Shown here one piece after another: positions 9,087 to 18,500 of a stretch of 64,000 bases of DNA. This stretch comes from JAJDOD01 sp050299835 (lineage in GTDB: Bacteria > Pseudomonadota > Alphaproteobacteria > Rhodobacterales > Rhodobacteraceae). Both the position numbers and the translations under genes were made by a program. The stretch's first letter is position 1, and each line of letters opens with the position of its first letter. Location: assembly GCA_050299835.1 (NCBI GenBank), contig JBNKWP010000001.1, forward strand, positions 124,001 through 188,000. The letters run 5' to 3'. A model generated the notes under the pieces. It saw only the letters and a list, made by a program, of their open reading frames with translations, searched no databases and was not told where the DNA came from.

Positions 9087-10987
9087 CTTGCTGCCTCCGA
9101 TCTTGCGGCGTCCCAGATCTCGCAGAGACGCTGATAGTTCCCGGCCATCTCGTCAACGGCTTCCCGGTCCCCGATTTCGCCCGCCATCCATTTGCGGGCC
9201 GCTTCCCCGAAGATCGTCCGGCCGACCGCAAAGCCTTTCACCAGCGGCTGCTGCGCCGCGAGGACGAAGCTTGCCGCCAGTTCCTCCTCAGGCGCGTCGA
9301 GCCCCAACACAAGGATGCCCCGCGTGCGCGGATCGTTCTTTTCGATCGCCGCCACGGCATTCTCCCAGGCGGCCGCCGTCCGGAACGGCTCCAGCTTCCA
9401 CCAGTCGGGAAAGACGCCCGCGTCATAGAAGCTCTGGATCAGCGCCGCGGTGGTGGTGTCGTCGACCGGCCCGATCTTCGACGGGATGACCTCCAGCAGG
9501 AACTCCAGATTGTTGCGACGCGCCGCCGTGAACAGCCGTTTCACGCGCGCGGTCTGCGTGGTCGCCGTCTTTTCGTCATCGTCGGGGTGGCAAAAGACCA
9601 GCAGCTTCGCCACGTTCTCACGCGCCCATTCGCGAAGGCCGCCCAAATCCTCTCCCAATTCCGGCTCAAACTCGACAGGGCGCGATCCCGGAAATTCCGC
9701 CGGTCGCCCGATCCAGAGGCCGGTCCCGGTCGCCCGGTGCAGCGCCGACCGCCCGATGCGATTGTCACAGAGGATGCCATAGCCGGGTTTACCGGCCTGC
9801 ACTCTCAGCGCCGCCTCAAGGCAAAGCTCCTTGAACGCTCCCCCCTTCTCCGGGGTATAGCTGTCCAGATCTACAAGCTGCGCCCGGTGGTCGAAGGCGA
9901 AGGTCCGCACCACCGGCCATTCGCCCGCGCGATTGGTCGCCCAATGCACCTGTTCCAGTTCCACATCATTGCGCAAATCAGGCCGCACCATCCCGCGTTG
10001 GAAGAAGAACTGAAGTTCTTCCCAACTGGGATAGGCCGGAGTGCAGCCGTGGCGCGATACTGCGAAAGCGCCGCAGGCATTGGCGTATTTGAGCGCTGTG
10101 GGCCAATCCTCGCCATCGAGCCAGCCCTTGAGCAACCCGGACATGAACCCGTCCCCTGCCCCGAGCACGTTGAAGACCTCGATGGGAAAGCCCGTCCCCG
10201 CCTCGCCCTCGTCCAGACTGTCAGGAATTTCGCCAGTGAACGCGACCGCTCCCGCAGCTCCCCGCTTGCAAACCAGCGTCCCGCCCGAGACCTTACGGAC
10301 CGCGCGAAGTGCTGTGACCGTATCGGTTGAGCCGCCTGCAATGTGGAACTCCTCCTCCGTGCCCACGATCAGGTCGAAGAGATGCAGCGTCGATTGCAGC
10401 TTCGCTGTCACCGTCGCGCTTTCCACGAAACGGCTCTCACCGTCGCCATGCCCCGCAACGCCCCAGAGGTTCGGGCGATAGTCGATATCCAGGGCGGTCT
10501 GCAATCCCGCCTCGCGCGCGATCTCCAGCGCCTTGATCGTGGCCGCCTCGACCTGGCGATGCGACAGATGCGTGCCGGTCGCCACGACCGCCCGCGCCTC
10601 GCGGATGAACTCCGGGTCGATGTCATCGACCGTCAGCCCCATATCGGCGCACATCTCGCGGTAGAAGATCAGCGGGAACTGCTCCTGATTGCGGATGCCG
10701 AGCAGCACCAGCGCCGTCAGCCGGTTGGGATCCGTCTTCACGCCGCGCGTGCTCACGCCCTCGCGTTCCAGCTGCTCCCGAATGAACCGACCCATATGCT
10801 CGTCGCCCACTCCCGTGATCACCGCCGACTTCAGGCCAAGCCGTGCGGTGCCGCAGGCAATGTTCGTCGGAGACCCGCCGATATACTTGTCGAACGACCC
10901 CATATCCTCCAGCCGCCCGCCGATCTGCGCGCCGTAGAGATCGACAGAAGAGCGGCCGATGGTGATGAGATCGAGCGGCTTAGACAT
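9083..10987 (-). CDS. iolC: 5-dehydro-2-deoxygluconokinase fused to a DUF2090 aldolase-like domain
   Basis: Two-domain cytosolic protein of 634 residues. The N-terminal 330 or so form a PfkB/ribokinase-type kinase: opening LDLITIGRSSVDLYG, GGSPTNIACGTARLG, and the catalytic anion-hole/base segment NVLGAGDGFMSGLLKG near 270-285. The C-terminal 300 residues are the DUF2090 TIM-barrel module found fused to IolC in many Proteobacteria. It is proposed to act as the 2-deoxy-5-keto-gluconate-6-phosphate aldolase, replacing IolJ, and no separate iolJ is in the window. The gene overlaps iolG by 8 bases and iolD by 4. The kinase call is firm; the aldolase role is from family knowledge. Confidence 0.93.
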   Translation of the reverse strand: MSKPLDLITIGRSSVDLYGAQIGGRLEDMGSFDKYIGGSPTNIACGTARLGLKSAVITGVGDEHMGRFIREQLEREGVSTRGVKTDPNRLTALVLLGIRNQEQFPLIFYREMCADMGLTVDDIDPEFIREARAVVATGTHLSHRQVEAATIKALEIAREAGLQTALDIDYRPNLWGVAGHGDGESRFVESATVTAKLQSTLHLFDLIVGTEEEFHIAGGSTDTVTALRAVRKVSGGTLVCKRGAAGAVAFTGEIPDSLDEGEAGTGFPIEVFNVLGAGDGFMSGLLKGWLDGEDWPTALKYANACGAFAVSRHGCTPAYPSWEELQFFFQRGMVRPDLRNDVELEQVHWATNRAGEWPVVRTFAFDHRAQLVDLDSYTPEKGGAFKELCLEAALRVQAGKPGYGILCDNRIGRSALHRATGTGLWIGRPAEFPGSRPVEFEPELGEDLGGLREWARENVAKLLVFCHPDDDEKTATTQTARVKRLFTAARRNNLEFLLEVIPSKIGPVDDTTTAALIQSFYDAGVFPDWWKLEPFRTAAAWENAVAAIEKNDPRTRGILVLGLDAPEEELAASFVLAAQQPLVKGFAVGRTIFGEAARKWMAGEIGDREAVDEMAGNYQRLCEIWDAARSEAAR

Positions 10988-11975
10988 CGGCCAGTTTCAC
11001 CGGCGCACCGGTCGCCCGCGATTTCGTCGCCGCCTCAGCCATGGCCAGGGCCGCAATCCCGTCTTCCAGTGTGACTGGCACAGCGCTGCCGGTGGTGATC
11101 GCCTCCACGAAGGCCGCCCATTCGGCGACGTAAGCCGGCATATAGCGTTCAAGGAAGAAATAGGTCGGTTTGGCCGAAGTCACGCCCGCCGTCGTCGATT
11201 TGACGACTGTGTTCTCCAGCATGTTTTCGACCTGGAGCATCCCCTCCGATCCCAGCAGTTCAACCCGCTGATCGTAGCCGAACCCGGCCCGGCGCGAGTT
11301 ACGGATCACCGCGATCTTACCATCGGCATAGGTCATGGTGACCACGGCGGTGTCAACGTCGCCCGCGGCCCCGATTTCCGGGTCCACGATGGAGGAACCG
11401 ATGGCGCTGAGCACGACCGGGGCCTCCCCCATCAAAAAATTTGCCATGTCGAAGTCGTGGATCATCATGTCGCGAAAAATTCCGCCCGACACCTTCACAT
11501 AAGCGACCGGCGGCGGTGCCGGATCATAAGACGTGATCGCCAACAGCTCCGCCTTGCCGATCTCACCCGCGTCCAGCGCCGTTTTCAGCGCGCCGAAGTT
11601 CCGGTCAAACCGGCGGTTGAAGCCGATCATCACCGGCTTGCCGGATTGCGCCGTGTTCGCAAGACAGGCCCGCGCCCGATCCAGGCTCAAATCCACAGGC
11701 TTCTCGCAAAGCACCGCCTTGCCCGCCGCTGTCGCCGCCTCGATCAGGTCGGAATGCGTGTCGGTCGACGTCGCGATCAGCACCGCGTCTATTTGCTGGT
11801 CGGCAATGATCTCATCCGTGGTGCGCGCGGCAGCCCCGTATTGATCCGCAAGCTTCTGCGCCGTTTCCGGATAGAAATCCGAAACAGCGACGAGTTCGCT
11901 CTGCGGATGCGACGAAATCGCCGTTGCATGAACGCCCGCAATACGGCCTGCGCCCAGAAGTCCGACTTTCAACAT
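10980..11975 (-). CDS. iolG: inositol 2-dehydrogenase
   Basis: NAD-dependent GFO/IDH/MocA oxidoreductase, 331 residues, oxidising myo-inositol to scyllo-inosose, the first pathway step. It starts MLKVGLLGAGRIAGVHA, a classic GxGxxG Rossmann loop. CEKPVDLSLD (about 93-102) contains the conserved EKP lysine, and GGIFRDMMIHDFDMANFL holds the D and H of the catalytic motif. It is the first gene of the minus-strand operon iolGCDEB. Neither the iolA dehydrogenase, an inositol transporter nor an RpiR/LacI-type regulator is in the window, so these must be elsewhere. Confidence 0.93.
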   Translation of the reverse strand: MLKVGLLGAGRIAGVHATAISSHPQSELVAVSDFYPETAQKLADQYGAAARTTDEIIADQQIDAVLIATSTDTHSDLIEAATAAGKAVLCEKPVDLSLDRARACLANTAQSGKPVMIGFNRRFDRNFGALKTALDAGEIGKAELLAITSYDPAPPPVAYVKVSGGIFRDMMIHDFDMANFLMGEAPVVLSAIGSSIVDPEIGAAGDVDTAVVTMTYADGKIAVIRNSRRAGFGYDQRVELLGSEGMLQVENMLENTVVKSTTAGVTSAKPTYFFLERYMPAYVAEWAAFVEAITTGSAVPVTLEDGIAALAMAEAATKSRATGAPVKLADV

Positions 11976-12151
11976 TTCCTACTGCCCTGATTGATGAACA
12001 CACGCGGTTCCCGGAGTGAGATGGGTCACACATCCGCAGCGTCTTGCCGTGCGCTGTCTAATACAGCAAGTGTCCGGGCGCCAGTTTCACCTTCGACAAA
12101 AGGAGGTGTTCCGCCTCGGACTGCTCCACTGGGCTTGTCTGTAGGGGAAAG

Positions 12152-12227
12152 TGGTGCCGCTGAAGGGACTCGAACCCCCGACCCCATCATTACGAATGAC
12201 GTGCTCTACCATCTGAGCTACAGCGGC
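12152..12227 (-). tRNA. tRNA-Thr (anticodon CGT)
   Basis: Seventy-six bases on the minus strand fold as a full cloverleaf. The acceptor stem is GCCGCTG / CAGCGGC, D arm GCTC...GAGC, anticodon stem CGTCA/TGATG (one G-U) with loop TTCGTAA (anticodon CGT, reading ACG), T arm GGGGG-TTCGAGT-CCCTT-like, discriminator A and an encoded CCA. It lies between the iol operon and hemY. Confidence 0.95.
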
Positions 12228-12271
12228 GTACCGGCGGGGGTCATAACAACCTTTTTTCGACAGGCCCAGAT

Positions 12272-13843
12272 CTAATTTACGTCCGTCCGGCGATGATCGT
12301 CATTTTCGGGCGGGCCGTCCGCGTTTGCTGTTTCTAGAGACCCGGTTTCTTCGCTGGCATCGGGTTCGGCGTCAGAGATCGTCTCTGGGTCGTCCGGCTT
12401 GTCTGCTTCGTCGTCGCCATCCTCGACGATTTCAATCGCTTCCGCTTCGCTCTCCGGCCCGGCGATCTGCCCGACGATGAGCGGTAGCATGTCCGCGCCG
12501 GAGGGCAACGAAGTCGCCGGATTGTCCGATTGCCGCCAGGACAAGGTGTCGAATGCGCCGCAATGTTCGCAGACCGGATCCCAGGCCTCGTTGGCCTTTT
12601 CACAGTTGTCGCAAACCCATTGAGCGTCGCGCGGCGACGTCAGCGCCCGCGCCAGCCAACCCTTGACAACCGCGTCGTCGGCACCGGAGCCTTTTTCGAT
12701 CGCCGCCATGATCGCCAGCGCGCGCGTGGTTGGGTCGGTTTCCGCCAGATCGCCAAGCGCTGAACGGGCACCGGGAAAATCCTCTGCGGCAATCAGAAGT
12801 TCAGCCTTCAGCATTCGGGTTTCCGGGTGGTCGAGATGTTGACCGGTCAGAGGAGAGAAACGTCCCAGACGTTCCTTGGGGGTTTCATTCGGCTTGATGC
12901 GGGCGAATGCGGCGGCAAGGTCGGGGTGCGGCTGTGCGGTCCAGGCCTTCTTGATGACCCGGGTCGCGTTCTTGGGCTTGCCCTCGGCGACATAGCCGTC
13001 GGCGGCCATGATCGCGGCAGGTACAAGGTCCGGCGACAGCCTGTTGGCCTCGATCGCGGCCTCACGGGCCTCGACGCTCGCCATTTCATCCGCGATATCC
13101 TTGGCGTGACCCAGCGCCAGAACCGCATCGCGCCGTTTGTGCAGATCGCGCGGCAACCCGCCATGCTTCAGCTTCGCGCCCAGCGTCTTGCGCGCTCCGG
13201 ACCAGTCATGGGCATTGGCCTGCAACTTCAGAAGAATGTCCTGGGTCTCGATGTGTTTGGGCTTCAGAGCGAATGCCTTCTCGGCCAGTTTCATGGCCTT
13301 GTCGGTGTCGCCGGCTTCAAGCTGCTGCCTCATCAGTCCACGCACACCGACGAATCGAGTCTTGTCGTCCTTCAACAGCCGCTTATAGGCCTCGGTCGCT
13401 TTTGATGTATCGCCCGCCTGTTCTGCTGCCTGCGCGGTCAGCAAGGTGGTAAGTTCGGGCCGCTCCAGCAGACGTTCCGCCTTGGAGGCCTTGGCAAGGG
13501 CCAGCTTCGACTCGCCGGAAGCAAGCGCCATCATACCTTCCGCCAGAACGTCATAACCGCGCCGTTCCCGTCTGCGGTCGAAGAACCGCTGGATGGCGGT
13601 GGTGTCCCCCAACGCGAACCGGACGAATGCGAGTACGAAGCCCACGAGTTTGAACAGCAGCCAGCCGGCAACCATGAGCAAAAACACGGCGATGACAGAT
13701 TCGACAGGTCCAAGGGTGCGTTCCGTTCCAGCGACAACGATCTGGATACCGCCATTGGCCTCCGTCAGCGAGGCGACAGCCCATGTGCCCGCAACAATGA
13801 TGCAGAGGAAGATTACGATCTTGAGAAGGGTCCAAAGCATCAC
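12272..13843 (-). CDS. hemY: HemY-domain inner-membrane TPR protein with C-terminal zinc ribbon
   Basis: Protein of 523 residues with two N-terminal transmembrane helices (about 5-25 and 47-72), a HemY N-terminal domain and tetratricopeptide-like helices to about residue 400. Near 425-450 a four-cysteine zinc ribbon follows (CDNCEK...CEHCG), then a long acidic low-complexity tail. The HemY family accompanies hem genes but is not the protoporphyrinogen oxidase of Gram-positives; its role is thought to be scaffolding or regulation at the membrane. It starts six bases after the Mic60-like gene, with hemD further upstream, the conserved alphaproteobacterial hemD-mic60-hemY order. Confidence 0.85.
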   Translation of the reverse strand: MMLWTLLKIVIFLCIIVAGTWAVASLTEANGGIQIVVAGTERTLGPVESVIAVFLLMVAGWLLFKLVGFVLAFVRFALGDTTAIQRFFDRRRERRGYDVLAEGMMALASGESKLALAKASKAERLLERPELTTLLTAQAAEQAGDTSKATEAYKRLLKDDKTRFVGVRGLMRQQLEAGDTDKAMKLAEKAFALKPKHIETQDILLKLQANAHDWSGARKTLGAKLKHGGLPRDLHKRRDAVLALGHAKDIADEMASVEAREAAIEANRLSPDLVPAAIMAADGYVAEGKPKNATRVIKKAWTAQPHPDLAAAFARIKPNETPKERLGRFSPLTGQHLDHPETRMLKAELLIAAEDFPGARSALGDLAETDPTTRALAIMAAIEKGSGADDAVVKGWLARALTSPRDAQWVCDNCEKANEAWDPVCEHCGAFDTLSWRQSDNPATSLPSGADMLPLIVGQIAGPESEAEAIEIVEDGDDEADKPDDPETISDAEPDASEETGSLETANADGPPENDDHRRTDVN

Positions 13844-13849
13844 ATCTAC

Positions 13850-15139
13850 TCAGTTTGTTACAGACAATTCTTCAATGGCGGCGACAGCGGCAAGGCGCGC
13901 GCGCGCCTGATCTGCCCATTCGCCCATAGCGGCCTGCCCGGCTTCCGGCAGCGTCTCGATCTCGTTCAGTGCGAGCGCAATCTCCCCGGATCCCAGATGC
14001 GCCTCGGCACGCGACAAGACGGCGTCGGGGCCGTCGCCCTCCTGCGGCGACAGGGATCGCGCGTTGGTTCGGCGGTTCAGAAACGCCGTGAGGCGCTCTC
14101 CGACAGAGGCGTTCTCGGGCACGGTCACGGTCGCCCTGAGCGCAGCCCGCGCGGCCGCGGGAAAACTCTCCTGCAGCGACTGGATGGTCGGCACACCTGA
14201 CTCCGCATGTGCCGTCAATGCCTCCGGGACTGCATCCAGATCGGTCAGAAGGTCCGAGTAGCTCGCACCCGCCTCGACCGCAGCTTTCAATTCGATCAGA
14301 GTCTCCTGCCGTTGGACTTGGGCGGTCAGCTCCGCCTCCCGCGCTTCGGCCGCGGCCAGAGCATCAGCTGCCTCGGATTCCGCCGCCAGGCGTTCCTCCT
14401 CCGCCGCGCGTGCGATTTGTGCCGCCTCGGATTCGGTCGCAAGCAGTCTTTCCTCGGCGCGAGACGTCATTTCTTCGATCCGCGACCGCAAGGCGGCGAG
14501 TTGCTCCTCGGTCCCCAGAGAACCGGCTTCGGGCATGGCCGTTTCCAGCTCAAGGAGGCGTCCGTCCAACCCGGCCACCTGTTCTTCGAGCGAGCTTGCC
14601 AATTCCCCAAGACGACCGCGGATTGCGTCAAGTTCGCCGATCAGGCTTTCGATGCCTTGTCCCGCCTCGGCAATCCGGCCTTCCAGCTCCGAGGTATCGA
14701 CTTCTGCCGCAGGCGTATCGCGCAGCGCGGCAAGATCGCCTGAAACGGTTTCCAGCGCCGCGGAATTGGCGGCGATCTCCGCGCTGATCCCGTCTATATC
14801 CGGTCCGCCGGTAAACGGCGCAAAGACCGCCGCCGCGTAGCCGATCGCACCGGCGGCAATTCCGCCGAGGACCAGCGGAAAGAAGGAGCCGCGACCGCCG
14901 GAAGGCTCGTTCTGTTTCGCGACAACAGGGTATTCAGGAGTATTGGTTTCGGGGCTATCTGCCGCATCCTCATCCGGGGCTTCATTCACCTCTGTCGCCT
15001 CGGCTTCGATCATTGCCGGGCTTTCTTCAGACGATTCGTCCGTTACCTCCTCCACATCGGATTCGACCTCGGGGGCCGCCGTCTCCTCGGATGCCTCCGT
15101 TTTGTCTTTGTTTTCCGATGACTTGGGTTCTTTCGCCAC
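13850..15139 (-). CDS. Mic60/mitofilin-family membrane protein (COG4223)
   Basis: A 429-residue protein with an acidic, disordered N terminus (1-80, rich in E, D, S), one transmembrane helix at about 86-108 (FFPLVLGGIAAGAIGYAAAV), a coiled coil from about 115 to 290 dense in E, A and L, and a conserved C-terminal module of about 130 residues. This layout and its place between hemD and hemY match the alphaproteobacterial homologue of mitochondrial Mic60, which shapes intracytoplasmic membranes and crista junctions. It was long listed as a 'uroporphyrinogen-III synthase-linked' hypothetical. The C-terminal part is weakly conserved, so identity rests mainly on architecture and synteny. Confidence 0.8.
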   Translation of the reverse strand: MAKEPKSSENKDKTEASEETAAPEVESDVEEVTDESSEESPAMIEAEATEVNEAPDEDAADSPETNTPEYPVVAKQNEPSGGRGSFFPLVLGGIAAGAIGYAAAVFAPFTGGPDIDGISAEIAANSAALETVSGDLAALRDTPAAEVDTSELEGRIAEAGQGIESLIGELDAIRGRLGELASSLEEQVAGLDGRLLELETAMPEAGSLGTEEQLAALRSRIEEMTSRAEERLLATESEAAQIARAAEEERLAAESEAADALAAAEAREAELTAQVQRQETLIELKAAVEAGASYSDLLTDLDAVPEALTAHAESGVPTIQSLQESFPAAARAALRATVTVPENASVGERLTAFLNRRTNARSLSPQEGDGPDAVLSRAEAHLGSGEIALALNEIETLPEAGQAAMGEWADQARARLAAVAAIEELSVTN

Positions 15140-15230
15140 TCTGACAGCCTTTCACTCGCGCGCTTCCCCCAGCGCAGATTCCCGACCCTTGAAGTGTATC
15201 CGCGCGTGCGGAGTGCAACAAGCAATCGCC

Positions 15231-15908
15231 TCAAAGCACCGATGCGACCAAATCGAGCATCGCGTTTCGGTCGGGGTCAGGCGCAACGCAAATTTTCCCG
15301 CCGCCGCGCCAAGAGGCCGCCGTGGCTTCACTGATCGCGAAGACCATTACATTCAGCGCGATCCGGTTCCCTGACAACAGCGCTGCCGTTCTCGGTGAGA
15401 AAACCGGTACAATGGCGTTTCCCGACGCCAGCAGCGCCTGAGCCTCGGCGGAAAGTTCCTGTGCGATCTGATCGTAGATCACGCGTTCCTCCACCAAGAC
15501 ACCGGCGTCGCGCGCACGGTCCGCCAGGTTGCCCCGGCTGTGAACGCCGCGCAAATAAATTGCCGGACCTTTCAGTTTGCCAGTATTCCCAAGGAACGAT
15601 TCGACATCCTCACCAAGGCAGGTGACGCGGGCACCGAATTGCACGGCAGCCTCTGCGGTTCGTGTCCCAACCGTCGCCACTTCCAGCCCCTCCAACTTTC
15701 GACCGGCGAGCATGACCGCATTCCTGGAGGTGGCAATAATCGTCTCAAACTCGGACAAATCGCCAATTTCACCAACCGGCTCGATCCGCAGCACAGGCGA
15801 GATGATCGCGGGCACGTCCCGGCCCAGACGGTCCCGGAGCGCATCCAGAAACTCCGCCGAGTCTCTCTCCGGCCGGGTCAGAAGCAGGGTGGTCTGGGTG
15901 TCCGTCAT
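15231..15908 (-). CDS. hemD: uroporphyrinogen-III synthase
   Basis: Cytosolic HemD, 225 residues from the ATG at 15908 (MTDTQTTLLLTRPERDS); an upstream in-frame Met would add 19 residues unlike the family, whose proteins begin close to LLLTRP. It cyclises hydroxymethylbilane to uroporphyrinogen III. The two-domain fold shows ATSRNAVML (about 68-76) and VATVGTRTAEAA, with YLRGVHSRGNLADRARDAGV in the second domain, all typical of HemD. hemC is not adjacent. The gene leads the hemD-Mic60-hemY run and is divergent from tsaD across 70 bases. Confidence 0.88.
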   Translation of the reverse strand: MTDTQTTLLLTRPERDSAEFLDALRDRLGRDVPAIISPVLRIEPVGEIGDLSEFETIIATSRNAVMLAGRKLEGLEVATVGTRTAEAAVQFGARVTCLGEDVESFLGNTGKLKGPAIYLRGVHSRGNLADRARDAGVLVEERVIYDQIAQELSAEAQALLASGNAIVPVFSPRTAALLSGNRIALNVMVFAISEATAASWRGGGKICVAPDPDRNAMLDLVASVL

Positions 15909-15978
15909 CGCGACGCCTTGCTTGTGCGGCGGGTGACGCGGTGTTACCTGCCGGGAAGAAATCACGCAAGTTTCGGCA

Positions 15979-17058
15979 ATGGCACGCTATTTCCTGGGCA
16001 TCGAGTCAAGCTGCGACGACACCGGAGCGGCTGTCGTCGCGGACGACCGGAATATTCTGTCCAATATCGTGGTCGATCAGGCGGCGCTCCACAGCGCGTT
16101 CGGCGGTGTCGTTCCGGAAATCGCCGCCCGTGCCCATACCGAGAAACTGGACGTCGCCGTCCGCACCGCGCTTGAGTCCGCCGAGCTTCGGCTGAAGGAC
16201 ATTTCTGCCATCGCTGTGACTGCCGGTCCGGGCCTGATCGGCGGCGTGCTGTCAGGGGTGATGACCGCGCGCGGACTCGCCGCCGGATCGGGCCTGCCGC
16301 TGATCGGCGTCAACCACCTTGCCGGTCACGCTCTGACGCCGCGCCTCACCGATGATGTCGCCTTTCCCTATCTGATGCTCCTCGTCTCCGGAGGCCATTG
16401 CCAGATCCTGATAGTGGAAGGCCCGGACACTTTCCGTCGACTCGGCGGAACAATCGACGATGCGCCGGGAGAGGCGTTCGACAAATCCGCGCGCCTCCTC
16501 GGCCTGCCGCAACCCGGCGGACCGTCGATTGAGGTTGCCGCCCGTACCGGTGACGCCAACTGCTTCCGTTTTCCACGCCCGCTCCTTGACCGGGAAGGCT
16601 GCGACATGAGCTTTTCGGGACTGAAGACGGCACTGCGCCGGGAAAGGGACCACCTGATCGCGGCGCAGGGCGGCCTAACCAAGCAGGACCAGTCGGATCT
16701 CGCGGCGTCCTTCCAGAGTGCTGTTGCCGAGGTTTTGGTCGAGAAGACGCGCCGCGCCCTTTCCCTTTACCTTGAGAATTCGCCGGACCAACCGACCCTT
16801 GCCGTCGCTGGCGGCGTTGCCGCAAATTCTGCCATTCGCGCTGGTTTAGAGACTGTATCGCGGGATGCGGGCGTGCAATTCTGCGCCCCACCCCTGGCGC
16901 TTTGCACCGACAATGCCGCGATGATTGCCTGGGCCGGGATCGAGCTCGATCGGTCAGGATCAACCGGACAGACACCAATCGTCGCCCGGCCACGATGGCC
17001 GCTGGACATGTCGGCTCCGGCCATGCTGGGCTCCGGCAAGAAAGGAGCGAAAGCATGA
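15979..17058 (+). CDS. tsaD: tRNA N6-adenosine threonylcarbamoyltransferase
   Basis: Cytosolic ASKHA-fold enzyme, 359 residues, that transfers the threonylcarbamoyl group to A37 of ANN-decoding tRNAs (t6A). It starts MARYFLGIESSCDDTG, the family N terminus; GVNHLAGHAL (about 113-122) holds the HxxxH iron-binding pair, and SGLKTALRRE and GGVAANSAIR are typical Kae1/TsaD motifs. It overlaps gpsA by ATGA, so the two are translationally coupled. Its partner TsaE is encoded at 26457 in this window; TsaB and TsaC are not here. Confidence 0.96.
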   Translation: MARYFLGIESSCDDTGAAVVADDRNILSNIVVDQAALHSAFGGVVPEIAARAHTEKLDVAVRTALESAELRLKDISAIAVTAGPGLIGGVLSGVMTARGLAAGSGLPLIGVNHLAGHALTPRLTDDVAFPYLMLLVSGGHCQILIVEGPDTFRRLGGTIDDAPGEAFDKSARLLGLPQPGGPSIEVAARTGDANCFRFPRPLLDREGCDMSFSGLKTALRRERDHLIAAQGGLTKQDQSDLAASFQSAVAEVLVEKTRRALSLYLENSPDQPTLAVAGGVAANSAIRAGLETVSRDAGVQFCAPPLALCTDNAAMIAWAGIELDRSGSTGQTPIVARPRWPLDMSAPAMLGSGKKGAKA

Positions 17059-18008
17059 GTATCTCCGTCCTTGGCTCCGGTGCCTTCGGCATTTCGCTGG
17101 CCATCGCCCTGTCCCGTGACGGCACGCCCGTCACGCTTTGGGGCCGCGATGCGCAAGCCGCGACACAGATGCAGGACACGCGGAGATCCGGCCGCCGGCT
17201 TCCCGGCCACGATCTGCCGGACAGCCTCACCGTCACCGCCGACATGGACACCGCGCGGGCCGACACCCAACTCGTCGCCGTCCCCGCCCAGAACCTAGCG
17301 GGGTTCCTGGCCACCCTGCCGCGCACTCGATCAACCCTTGTTGCCTGCTGCAAGGGCATCGACCGGAATACCGGACTGGGACCCGTTGCGACTATCGAAG
17401 CCGCCTGCCCGGATGCCCGGGCCGCCATGTTGACCGGACCCAGCTTCGCCGCCGACATTGCCGCCGGCCTGCCCACCGCACTGGTCCTCGCCGCCCGCAA
17501 AGACGAGACCGCCGAAACCCTGCAATCCCGGCTCACCCGCCCTGCCCTGCGGCTCTATCGCACGATCGATGTTCCCGGCGCCGAGCTGGGCGGTGCGTTG
17601 AAAAACGTCGTGGCACTTGCCGCCGGAATGACCATCGGCGCAGGCCTTGGCGACAGCGCCCGCGCCTCGGTCATCGCGCGCGGCTTCTCGGAAATGACGC
17701 GCTATGCACGGGCGAAGGGTGGCCAGCCCGAAACCCTGCACGGGCTTGCTGGGCTGGGCGACCTTGTTCTGACCTCTACATCCGAGAAATCCCGCAACTT
17801 CTCCGCTGGCATCGCCCTTGGCGCGAAACGTCCCGCCGAGGAACTTACGGTTGAAGGTCTGGCCACCGCCGAAGCCGTGGCCGCGAATGCCCTGGATCTG
17901 AAGCTTGACCTTCCCCTGATGACCGCCGTTTCCGACGTGGTGACCGGCAAACTTGACATATCCGCGGCGATCGCAACCCTGTTGGCGCGCCCGGTCGGAA
18001 AGGAGTGA
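17055..18008 (+). CDS. gpsA: glycerol-3-phosphate dehydrogenase [NAD(P)+]
   Basis: Cytosolic enzyme of 317 residues that reduces dihydroxyacetone phosphate to sn-glycerol-3-phosphate for phospholipid synthesis. The ATG at 17055 overlaps the tsaD stop and follows AAAGGAG, so it is preferred over upstream in-frame Met codons within tsaD. It begins MSISVLGSGAFGISLAIAL, the GxGxxG Rossmann loop. LTGPSFAADI (about 132-141), ALKNVVALAAGMTIG with the catalytic lysine, and GLAGLGDLVLT are GpsA signatures. It is followed after four bases by the EVE-domain gene. Confidence 0.96.
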   Translation: MSISVLGSGAFGISLAIALSRDGTPVTLWGRDAQAATQMQDTRRSGRRLPGHDLPDSLTVTADMDTARADTQLVAVPAQNLAGFLATLPRTRSTLVACCKGIDRNTGLGPVATIEAACPDARAAMLTGPSFAADIAAGLPTALVLAARKDETAETLQSRLTRPALRLYRTIDVPGAELGGALKNVVALAAGMTIGAGLGDSARASVIARGFSEMTRYARAKGGQPETLHGLAGLGDLVLTSTSEKSRNFSAGIALGAKRPAEELTVEGLATAEAVAANALDLKLDLPLMTAVSDVVTGKLDISAAIATLLARPVGKE

Positions 18009-18012
18009 TCCA

Positions 18013-18429
18013 ATGGCTTACTGGCTGTTCAAATCGGAGCCTTCCACATGGAGCTGGGACGATCAGGTCGCAAAAGGCGACCTGGGCGAGGAATGGGACG
18101 GTGTCCGCAACTATCAGGCACGCAATTTCATGCGGGACATGAAGGTCGGTGACCGCGGATTCTTCTACCACTCCCAGAAAGACAAGGAGATCGTCGGCAT
18201 CGTCGAAGTGATCGCCGAGGCGCACCCTGACAGCACGACCGACGACGAGCGCTGGGAATGCGTGGATATCAAGGCCGTCGCACCTGTCCCGAACCCGGTT
18301 TCGCTGGAACAGGTCAAGGCCGAGGCGTCGCTCTCGAACATGGTTCTGGTCAACAACACCCGCCTGTCGGTTCAGCCGGTCACATCAGAAGAGTGGAAAG
18401 CCATCTGCAAGATGGGCGGGGTCAAGTAA
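18013..18429 (+). CDS. EVE-domain protein (thymocyte nuclear protein 1 family)
   Basis: Small PUA-like EVE-domain protein, 138 residues. The start MAYWLFKSEPSTWSWDD at 18013 matches the invariant family N terminus (WLFKSEP), with GVRNYQARNFM (about 34-44) and FYHSQKDKEIVGIVEV further on. EVE domains bind modified bases in DNA or RNA; some occur in restriction systems, but this housekeeping type next to tsaD-gpsA is widespread in alphaproteobacteria and its exact target is not settled. It begins four bases after gpsA, probably the same transcript. Confidence 0.9.
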   Translation: MAYWLFKSEPSTWSWDDQVAKGDLGEEWDGVRNYQARNFMRDMKVGDRGFFYHSQKDKEIVGIVEVIAEAHPDSTTDDERWECVDIKAVAPVPNPVSLEQVKAEASLSNMVLVNNTRLSVQPVTSEEWKAICKMGGVK

Positions 18430-18500
18430 TCCGGTAAGACTAGCCCAAACCGCAAAAAGGCGGCATTCTTCCCTCCAGAAACAGGTGAGGAAAACATCCG

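Noticed and set aside
11991..12275. Plus-strand reading frame of 94 codons over the tRNA-Thr
   Set aside because: Its EGTRTPDP-like peptide is the usual artefact of reading antisense through a tRNA; no ribosome-binding site.
15166..15980. hemC missing between hemD and tsaD
   Set aside because: In Rhodobacter hemC lies near hemE, so its absence here is expected and not a loss.
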